In this document: in pieces, positions 1 through 4,581 of the stretch | Layout of the letters: each line of letters starts with the position of its first letter | Numbering within the stretch: position 1 is the first letter of the stretch | Assembly (NCBI GenBank): GCA_021199975.1 | Contig: JAJQHF010000007.1 | Location: 1-8,117, forward strand | Source of the DNA: Candidatus Gastranaerophilales bacterium | GTDB lineage: Bacteria > Cyanobacteriota > Vampirovibrionia > Gastranaerophilales > Gastranaerophilaceae | DNA: 8,117 nucleotides | Direction: 5' to 3' | Notes under the pieces: generated by a model | What the model was told of the DNA's origin: nothing | What the model saw: only the letters and a program-made list of their open reading frames with translations | Databases searched by the model: none | Position numbers and translations under genes: made by a program

Positions 1-392
1 GTATTATAATCTATTTTATTTAAAATAGCTGATATATTTAATTTTGTATTCATTAACAGTCTTGTTTTATTATCAATATTACAAAAAGTTTTATTAATAA
101 TAAAACTTAAAGCCTTATAAGCATAATTTTCTTTATTAGAGCAGAAACCGCAATTTTTAACAGACTCATTCCAAATTTTTTGAACAGTTAAAGCAATTAC
201 TTTAGGGCTAAGACTTTCAATTTCTTTTTTTGAATATTTAGGACTAATTAAAAACTTTGTAATAATATCGGTAAAAACTCTGTTATATGTGTATTCAGGC
301 AACTTAAAGCGAGAAAGTCTGTCTAAATTAATAACAAGTTCATCAAAAGAAAGTAACTTAAATTTTATAGAACTTATATCAAATAAATCCAA
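1..392 (-). CDS. Partial hypothetical protein, TTG start, runs off the left edge
   Basis: I do not recognise this protein. An open minus-strand frame of 130 codons runs from 392 to the window edge without a stop. There is no ATG near the front. The start chosen is the TTG at 390-392, because an AGGGAGT ribosome site (398-404) lies 5 nt upstream of it. The visible N-terminal part begins MDLFDISSIKFKLL. It is rich in Lys, Asn, Ile and Leu, looks soluble and helical, has no signal peptide or membrane segment, and contains one CGFC pair near residue 83. A CxxC can bind metal or form a disulfide, but a single pair proves neither. The gene follows the Ycf23-like gene on the same strand, with a hairpin (410-435) in the 50-bp gap, so its expression may depend on readthrough or on a promoter inside the end of that gene. 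The C-terminal part is missing, so length and family cannot be judged. Confidence 0.72.
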   Translation of the reverse strand, partial: MDLFDISSIKFKLLSFDELVINLDRLSRFKLPEYTYNRVFTDIITKFLISPKYSKKEIESLSPKVIALTVQKIWNESVKNCGFCSNKENYAYKALSFIINKTFCNIDNKTRLLMNTKLNISAILNKIDYN

Positions 393-409
393 AAAATACT
401 CCCTAAAAC

Positions 410-435
410 AAAAGGACGGTAAGTACCGTCCTTTT
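410..435 (-). terminator. Hairpin terminator behind the Ycf23-like gene
   Basis: A perfect 11-bp inverted repeat pairs 410-420 with 425-435 around a 4-nt loop (core GGACGGT/ACCGTCC). On the minus strand it is followed by TTTTGTTTT, and it starts 8 bp after the stop codon of the Ycf23-like gene, as expected for an intrinsic terminator. It is nearly symmetric, with A-rich sequence on the other side. Its U-run leads directly into the ribosome site of the next gene (start at 392), so it could instead act as a partial terminator or leader hairpin for that gene. Confidence 0.7.
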
Positions 436-442
436 GAAAAAA

Positions 443-1201
443 TTATATATTAACAAATTCATTGCTTGATTTGCGAGAAGCAGATTCAACAAGAGATTTA
501 ACAACCGCAATCATCGCAATGGTTGAATTTAGTTTGTTTACACAAGAACCGACACCAACAGCGCTTGCACCTGAAGCAAAAGCTAACGGCGCTGTAGTAG
601 TTGTAATACCTGATGCGGTCATAATCGGGATTGATGTATTTCTTACAAGTTCAATAGTATTTGATATAGAAACTTCAGCTGTTTGCAATAGCCCTCTAGC
701 GCCTGCTTCTGATACGGAAACAGTAGCAGCACCTTCTGTTTGAATTAAATCAATACCAAGTTCTTCTAATTTCATAGCTAAAGAAATTTGCTCAGAAATA
801 TTGATATGCCCCGGAACAGTAACACATATAAATGTTTTTTGTCCGTCTAAAAGTCTTAAGGTTTCGTTTACAATATCTAAAACTTCATTAGCACTTACTC
901 TTTTACCTTTTTTGTAGAGAGCATCAAAGTTACCTACTTCAATTGCATCTGCTCCAAGTTGAACAGCATTTGCAAGCTCTGAAGGAATAATAGATGAAAC
1001 AAACACGGGAAGTTTCGTCATTTCTCTTACCATAGAAATAATTTCTTCATCATAACATATATCAACAGCACTTGCAGAACCTGCTTCAGCAGCGCTTACA
1101 ACATTTCTTACAAGTTCTTTATTAAAGTTATCAATACCTGCAATAACTTTAACCGCTCTTTTTTCTTCTAAATCACGTTTAAATAAATCAATTCTATTCA
1201 T
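443..1201 (-). CDS. Ycf23/DUF561 family TIM-barrel protein
   Basis: The 252-aa protein matches the Ycf23/DUF561 family, which is found in cyanobacteria and in algal plastid genomes and has no firmly established function. The family has a TIM-barrel fold related to phosphate-binding barrel enzymes. Visible signs are an N-terminal KVIAGIDNF strand (residues 18-26), GADAIEVGNFDAL (83-95), a VTVPGH segment (127-132), a QTEGA strand end (154-158), and a C-terminal pair of glycine-rich turns, TASGIT (195-200) and GVGS (216-219), in the position used by such barrels to hold phosphate. There is no signal peptide, so it is cytoplasmic. The ATG at 1201 is preceded by a full GGAGG site (1206-1210) at good spacing, and the length is normal for the family. 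It appears to be a single-gene unit: an extended -10 promoter lies just upstream and terminators lie on both sides. Family assignment is confident; a specific reaction cannot be given. Confidence 0.85.
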   Translation of the reverse strand: MNRIDLFKRDLEEKRAVKVIAGIDNFNKELVRNVVSAAEAGSASAVDICYDEEIISMVREMTKLPVFVSSIIPSELANAVQLGADAIEVGNFDALYKKGKRVSANEVLDIVNETLRLLDGQKTFICVTVPGHINISEQISLAMKLEELGIDLIQTEGAATVSVSEAGARGLLQTAEVSISNTIELVRNTSIPIMTASGITTTTAPLAFASGASAVGVGSCVNKLNSTIAMIAVVKSLVESASRKSSNEFVNI

Positions 1202-1235
1202 AATACCTCCGAATTAATAACATATTACGATTGTC

Positions 1236-1244
1236 ATTATATCA
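1236..1244 (-). promoter_or_regulatory. Extended -10 promoter of the Ycf23-like gene
   Basis: On the minus strand this reads TGATATAAT, a perfect extended -10 element (TGn plus TATAAT). It lies 34 nt upstream of the ATG at 1201, which predicts transcription starting near 1229. The -35 position falls in the T-rich flank and stem of the upstream terminator and is a poor match, which is tolerable for extended -10 promoters. Confidence 0.5.
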
Positions 1245-1251
1245 TAATATT

Positions 1252-1296
1252 AAAAAAATAAAACAGGCAATATCAAAATGCCTGTTTTATTTTTTT
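1252..1296 (-). terminator. Long symmetric hairpin terminator behind the 175-aa gene
   Basis: A perfect 18-bp inverted repeat pairs 1252-1269 with 1279-1296 around a 9-nt loop. The GC-containing core is ACAGGCA/TGCCTGT, and the outer part is a run of A pairing with a run of T. On the minus strand it ends in ATTTTTTT, 14 bp after the stop codon of the gene at 1311-1838. The structure would work in both directions. It separates that gene from the promoter of the Ycf23-like gene. Confidence 0.8.
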
Positions 1297-1310
1297 AAGA
1301 TGAGCTTGTT

Positions 1311-1838
1311 TTATTTTTTACCGTTATCAAGACCTTGCCATCTTAAATCAATATTAGAACTTCTTTCTGTTGCATTTAATGAGGCGTTCCACAAGCTTCC
1401 TGCAATAGCAATTCCTGCAGCGGCAACTGCTAAAAATTTATTTGGGAGTTTCTTCGCAACAGTTCCTGCTTTTTCTGCCGATTTAGCTTTTACATGATTA
1501 ATAATAGCGCCGCCTGTATAAATTAAAGAACCTGCAACGGCACCTGAACCTATGCCTTTTACAGCACCTTTTGTGTATTCACCTGCACTTGCAAAAAATT
1601 TCTTAATATTAGCAATGAAGCCTTTTACTTTTTTTACAGGTCCATTTTTTTGTTTATCATTTGATGAGATTTCTACTGTATCTGTTTCGGCGGTATTTTT
1701 TGATGATGCCGGTGCAGCAGCAATAGACTCTTTTACGGTAACTGAAGGATTTTTTTCCGCTTCTTTAACACTTGAAGAACTTTGTTTCTGATTAGGTGTG
1801 TATTGAATTTGCATATTATTAAAGATATCTGATGACAT
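1311..1838 (-). CDS. Hypothetical protein with disordered N-terminus and glycine-zipper hydrophobic segments
   Basis: I do not recognise this 175-aa protein. Residues 1-65 are rich in Ser, Thr, Lys, Glu and Ala and look disordered. Residues 67-90 are Lys-rich and amphipathic. Residues 91-116 are hydrophobic and carry Gly at 91, 95, 99 and 103, an exact GxxxGxxxGxxxG zipper, followed by GG at 109-110. A second hydrophobic segment, FLAVAAAGIAIAGSLW, spans 135-150, and the polar tail ends in Lys-Lys. There is no N-terminal signal peptide. Two segments joined by a Lys-rich loop suggest a membrane hairpin or self-associating protein, which is an inference. The ATG at 1838 has only a weak GGGG ribosome site (1844-1847). 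The gene starts 70 bp after the pdxJ stop with no strong promoter or GC-containing terminator between, so cotranscription with pdxJ is possible, although a B6-related role is not implied. A strong terminator follows at 1252-1296. Confidence 0.75.
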   Translation of the reverse strand: MSSDIFNNMQIQYTPNQKQSSSSVKEAEKNPSVTVKESIAAAPASSKNTAETDTVEISSNDKQKNGPVKKVKGFIANIKKFFASAGEYTKGAVKGIGSGAVAGSLIYTGGAIINHVKAKSAEKAGTVAKKLPNKFLAVAAAGIAIAGSLWNASLNATERSSNIDLRWQGLDNGKK

Positions 1839-1908
1839 ATATACCCCACATTCTTGTTACCTAATTAAAACACGTAAAGTTTTTTTTTTGACATTTTTAG
1901 AAAAAATA

Positions 1909-2625
1909 TTAAATTTTATTAACTAAATTTAACATTTCTTTCACCGCATTGTCAAGCCCTATGAATACTGCTTTTGATATTATACTGTGTCCGATATTTA
2001 GTTCATAAATTCCGTCAATTTCATGAATTTTGCTTACATTTTCATAATTAAGCCCGTGTCCGGCATTTACTTTTATATCAAGCATATGGGCAAGTGAACA
2101 TGACTGTTTTAGTTTTGAAAATTCATTTTTTTCCGATTTGCGCTTAAAAGCCAATGAATATGCACCGGTATGAAGCTCAATAAATTGTGCTCCGGTTTTA
2201 GAAGCGGCGCTAACCTGCCCGGGTTCCGGATCTATAAAAAGGCTGACTTGAATACCAGCATCAATAAGAGGTGCAATAAATTCTTTAAGCTTTTCAGTTT
2301 GGGCAGCGACATCCAAACCGCCTTCTGTTGTTACTTCTTGTCTGTTTTCAGGAACAATGCAGCAAGAATGAGGCAGAAGTTCGAGCGCAATTTTTTTCAT
2401 TTCATAAGTTGCAGCCATTTCTAAGTTCAGCTTGCAATTTAAATCATTTTTTATTGCAAAGACATCATAGTCAGTAATATGTCTTCTATCCTCTCTTAAA
2501 TGTGTAGTTATCCCGTTCGCACCGGCTTCTATACATATTTTTGCTGCCTGAATGACGGAAGGTTCATCTCCTCCTCTTGCATTTCTCAATGTAGCAACGT
2601 GATCAATATTAACACCTAATAACAT
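1909..2625 (-). CDS. pdxJ: Pyridoxine 5'-phosphate synthase
   Basis: PdxJ condenses 1-deoxy-D-xylulose 5-phosphate with 3-amino-2-oxopropyl phosphate to form pyridoxine 5'-phosphate, closing the DXP-dependent vitamin B6 pathway in the cytoplasm. The 238-aa protein has the normal length and is colinear with the E. coli enzyme. Hallmarks are GVNIDHVATLRNARGG (4-19), HLREDRRHI (42-50), NLEMA (67-71), VPE.RQEVTTEGGLD (91-105), GIQVSLFID (124-132), IELHTGAY (149-156), KVNAGHGLNY (185-194) and ELNIGH near the C-terminus. The expected catalytic residues are His42, Glu69 and His190, matching E. coli His45, Glu72 and His193. The ATG at 2625 has a TTGGAG site (2633-2638) 7 nt upstream. No pdxA or dxs is in the window. 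A promoter candidate with TATAAT lies at 2730-2735. Function is very secure. Confidence 0.97.
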   Translation of the reverse strand: MLLGVNIDHVATLRNARGGDEPSVIQAAKICIEAGANGITTHLREDRRHITDYDVFAIKNDLNCKLNLEMAATYEMKKIALELLPHSCCIVPENRQEVTTEGGLDVAAQTEKLKEFIAPLIDAGIQVSLFIDPEPGQVSAASKTGAQFIELHTGAYSLAFKRKSEKNEFSKLKQSCSLAHMLDIKVNAGHGLNYENVSKIHEIDGIYELNIGHSIISKAVFIGLDNAVKEMLNLVNKI

Positions 2626-2729
2626 ATTTATTCTCCAATTATCAACTGCGATTGTTTCGCTTCTTTTATTTATATTGCAGGTAAACTGCGAATTTAACTA
2701 TTTTAATCATAAATTATATAATCAACCAT

Positions 2730-2759
2730 ATTATAAGATTAAACATCGGGTATTTACAA
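2730..2759 (-). promoter_or_regulatory. Probable sigma70-type promoter for pdxJ
   Basis: On the minus strand the -35 candidate TTGTAA (2754-2759) and a perfect -10 TATAAT (2730-2735) are separated by 18 nt. The predicted start near 2723 gives a leader of about 100 nt before pdxJ. A second TATAAT at 2713-2718 is an alternative but has no good -35 element. Confidence 0.45.
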
Positions 2760-2784
2760 TATATATTTTAATGCTAACATAAAA

Positions 2785-2813
2785 TTGTCTTAATTAAATT
2801 TACATAATAAATT
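2785..2813 (+). promoter_or_regulatory. Candidate promoter for tRNA-Asn
   Basis: TTGTCT (2785-2790) and TAAATT (2808-2813) are separated by 17 nt and point at the tRNA, with a predicted start near 2820, about 11 nt before the mature 5' end. Each hexamer matches the consensus at only four of six positions in AT-rich DNA, so this is a weak call supported mainly by position. Confidence 0.3.
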
Positions 2814-2818
2814 TAATT
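2792..2818. repeat. 11-bp AT-only inverted repeat upstream of tRNA-Asn
   Basis: AATTAAATTTA (2792-2802) and its exact complement TAAATTTAATT (2808-2818) flank the 5-nt spacer CATAA. It lies across the candidate -10 region of the tRNA gene and upstream of the divergent pdxJ promoter. It could be an operator-like site. Chance is also plausible, because the arms contain only A and T. Confidence 0.4.
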
Positions 2819-2830
2819 GACGGCAAATAT

Positions 2831-2902
<72 letters not shown>

Positions 2903-2926
2903 TTTTATTATAAGAGGGGTTTATAT

Positions 2927-3046
2927 TTGTCCTACAGGAATATTATTTCTGCTGAAACAGAAAATGAAAACGCAATATATCCAAAAATAAATCTAGATGT
3001 TGTTAAACATTTAAGAAAAATATATCCGATATCACAAATTGAATAA
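2927..3046 (+). CDS. Possible 39-aa small protein downstream of tRNA-Asn (TTG start)
   Basis: This small frame begins with TTG at 2927-2929 and ends with TAA at 3044-3046. A strong GAGGGG ribosome site (2914-2919) sits 7 nt before the TTG, which is the main reason to believe it. The product begins MSYRNIISAETENE, has a middle segment INLDVVKHLRKIYP that could form one amphipathic helix, and ends SQIE. It has no signal peptide or membrane segment, and I know no family for it. It starts 24 nt behind the tRNA with no terminator between, so it may be made from the same transcript. It converges with ribH, whose stop is 13 bp away. Alternatively it is a chance frame or the relic of a longer gene. 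The in-frame sequence upstream runs into the tRNA, so no longer version exists here. Confidence 0.45.
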   Translation: MSYRNIISAETENENAIYPKINLDVVKHLRKIYPISQIE

Positions 3047-3059
3047 ATCCACAAAATTT

Positions 3060-3524
3060 TTATAATTTTTCCATTAAGTCAGCCATTTCGATAGCGGATT
3101 TTGCGGCATCTGCCCCTTTGTTTCCCGCTTTCGTTCCTGCTCTTTCAATTGCCTGCTCTAAGTTATCACAAGTTAATACTCCAAAAATCACAGGAATTCC
3201 GGTTTCTAATCCTACGGAAGCTACACCCTTTGAAACTTCTGCACATACATAATCATAATGAGATGTTGAACCTTTTATAACTGCACCTAAGGTTATTATA
3301 GCATTGTATTTTTCTGTCTTTGCTGCTTTTTTTACAGTCAGAGGAATTTCAAATGCACCGGGAACCCAAATTATATCAATATTTTCATCTTTTGTACCGT
3401 GCCTTTTTAATTCATCTAATGCGCCTGAGAGCAATTTAGAACCGATAAATTCATTAAATCTTGAAATAATAATACAAAATTTTTGATTTTGAACGGTAAG
3501 CATTCCTTCTATGATAATAGTCAT
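3060..3524 (-). CDS. ribH: 6,7-dimethyl-8-ribityllumazine synthase
   Basis: RibH joins 5-amino-6-ribitylaminouracil to 3,4-dihydroxy-2-butanone 4-phosphate, giving 6,7-dimethyl-8-ribityllumazine, the penultimate step of riboflavin synthesis. Family members assemble into pentamers or 60-subunit shells. The 154-aa protein has the usual length and all signature blocks: SRFNEFI (21-27), WVPGAFEIP (53-61), LGAVIKGSTSHYDYV (79-93), PVIFGVLT (111-118) and ERAGTKAGNKG (127-137). His89 in GSTSH is the expected catalytic histidine and Arg128 the phosphate-binding arginine. The ATG at 3524 has a perfect AAGGAG site (3530-3535) 5 nt upstream, and the N-terminus IIIEGMLT fits the family. It lies 74 bp downstream of ribF on the same strand and is probably cotranscribed. 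No FMN riboswitch is seen before either gene. Function is very secure. Confidence 0.97.
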   Translation of the reverse strand: MTIIIEGMLTVQNQKFCIIISRFNEFIGSKLLSGALDELKRHGTKDENIDIIWVPGAFEIPLTVKKAAKTEKYNAIITLGAVIKGSTSHYDYVCAEVSKGVASVGLETGIPVIFGVLTCDNLEQAIERAGTKAGNKGADAAKSAIEMADLMEKL

Positions 3525-3598
3525 CTTTTCTCCTTAAAATTATTATGATTAAATTTTACAATATCCTTTTGAAATATTAAAGTTTAAAATAAAAATAT

Positions 3599-4525
3599 TT
3601 ACATGAAACTGTCAAAATATTGATATATATTTGCAAACCCTATATCTCTATATATTTGAGTTTTTAGTTTATCTGTATTTTCAAATTTTATTTGATTTCT
3701 GATTTTCGCTATAAAATAAATTTTGAGCAATTTACCGTATATATCTTTATTAAACCCGTCTAAAATATGTGCTTCGGTTTTGAGTACATTTTCATTGCTT
3801 AATGTCGGTGAGTAACCATGATTTAAAATTGCATTATATTTTTTTCCTTCAACCTCTGCCTTTACATAATAAACACCGTGAGGAATTTTTATTTTATTAT
3901 CCGGATAGTTGATATTAGCACTTGGGAAACCGAGTTTAGCTGCAATTTTATCACCTTCTATAACTTGTCCTGATACAAAATATTTGTATCCTAACAATTT
4001 ATTTGCATCTTGAAAATTTCCTAGATGAATCATATTTCTTATTTGAGAGCAGCTTACAATACTGGTATTTACAACGAACGGAGGAATTTCATAATATTTA
4101 TATCCGTATTTAAGGCTGTTTTCCCTTAAAAAAGTGCTGTTTCCTTCTTTATTAAATCCGAAATAATGATTAAATCCCGTAGTAATTGCTACAGGAGAAA
4201 AGTATTTTATCAGGACATTTTCCAAATATTTGTCCGCTCTAATACCGGAAATATCTTCAAATTCTAACAGAACTACATTATCAATTCCAAGATTTTCAAG
4301 TATTGTTAATTTTTCTTCTAATGTCAATAGCTGTTCGATATTTTGGTTGGAAAGAACGCTCAAAGGATGTGATTTAAAAGTAATAACAGTAGATTGAGTT
4401 TTATTTTCCTTTGCTGCTGCAATTGTATTTTTTAATACTAACCTGTGTCCGGTATGTAATCCGTCAAAGTAACCGAGGGCTAAAGATGATTTATTAATAT
4501 ATGTTAATTCATTCCATATTTGCAT
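3599..4525 (-). CDS. ribF: Bifunctional riboflavin kinase/FAD synthetase
   Basis: RibF phosphorylates riboflavin to FMN and then adenylates FMN to FAD. The 308-aa protein has both modules. The N-terminal nucleotidyltransferase domain (about 1-180) shows GYFDGLHTGH (18-27), TFKSHP (49-54), TGFNHYFGFNKEGN (116-129) and the SCSQIR motif (158-163), a variant of the family's SSTxIR. The C-terminal flavokinase domain (about 182-305) shows G.VIEGDKIAAKLGFPSANI (186-205, with Ser in the usual PTAN), PHGVYYVKA (215-223), NHGYSPT (235-241) and EAHILDGFNKDIYG (251-264), where Glu251 fits the conserved catalytic Glu. It lies just upstream of ribH on the same strand, forming a small flavin cluster. The ATG at 4525 lacks a convincing ribosome site and has TATAAT only 6 nt upstream, so translation may be leaderless. 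Slight motif drift does not affect the assignment. Confidence 0.95.
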   Translation of the reverse strand: MQIWNELTYINKSSLALGYFDGLHTGHRLVLKNTIAAAKENKTQSTVITFKSHPLSVLSNQNIEQLLTLEEKLTILENLGIDNVVLLEFEDISGIRADKYLENVLIKYFSPVAITTGFNHYFGFNKEGNSTFLRENSLKYGYKYYEIPPFVVNTSIVSCSQIRNMIHLGNFQDANKLLGYKYFVSGQVIEGDKIAAKLGFPSANINYPDNKIKIPHGVYYVKAEVEGKKYNAILNHGYSPTLSNENVLKTEAHILDGFNKDIYGKLLKIYFIAKIRNQIKFENTDKLKTQIYRDIGFANIYQYFDSFM

Positions 4526-4531
4526 ACTTTA

Positions 4532-4537
4532 ATTATA
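4532..4537 (-). promoter_or_regulatory. -10 box of ribF, possible leaderless promoter
   Basis: On the minus strand this is a perfect TATAAT ending 6 nt before the ribF ATG. Normal spacing would place the transcription start at or beside the A of the ATG (4525), and no Shine-Dalgarno sequence is seen between. The -35 region is poor (TTCAAC at 17 nt spacing). The site overlaps the start of the weak divergent promoter candidate for the GH13 gene (TAGACA, 4536-4541). Confidence 0.35.
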
Positions 4538-4581
4538 GACAAAAATCAAATATTGTTGAATACTAATTTTATAGGGCTGAT

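Noticed and set aside
462..743. 93-codon open frame on the plus strand
   Set aside because: It is antisense to the well-supported Ycf23-like gene, has no ribosome site, and its composition mirrors the opposite strand.
1888..1916. Perfect TTGACA on the plus strand facing pdxJ
   Set aside because: At 17 nt spacing the -10 position reads AAATTT, there is no gene to serve, and the hexamer sits in a T-run, so it is likely chance.
1909..1932. 8-bp AT-only inverted repeat at the pdxJ stop, followed by T-rich sequence on the minus strand
   Set aside because: The stem (TTAAATTT/AAATTTAA) has no G or C and lies inside the last codons, so it would be too weak to call a terminator.
3525..3598. Possible ribH promoter or FMN riboswitch in the ribF-ribH gap
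   Set aside because: Only loose TAAAAT and CATAAT boxes with bad spacing are present, and 74 bp is too short for the FMN aptamer, none of whose conserved elements is visible.
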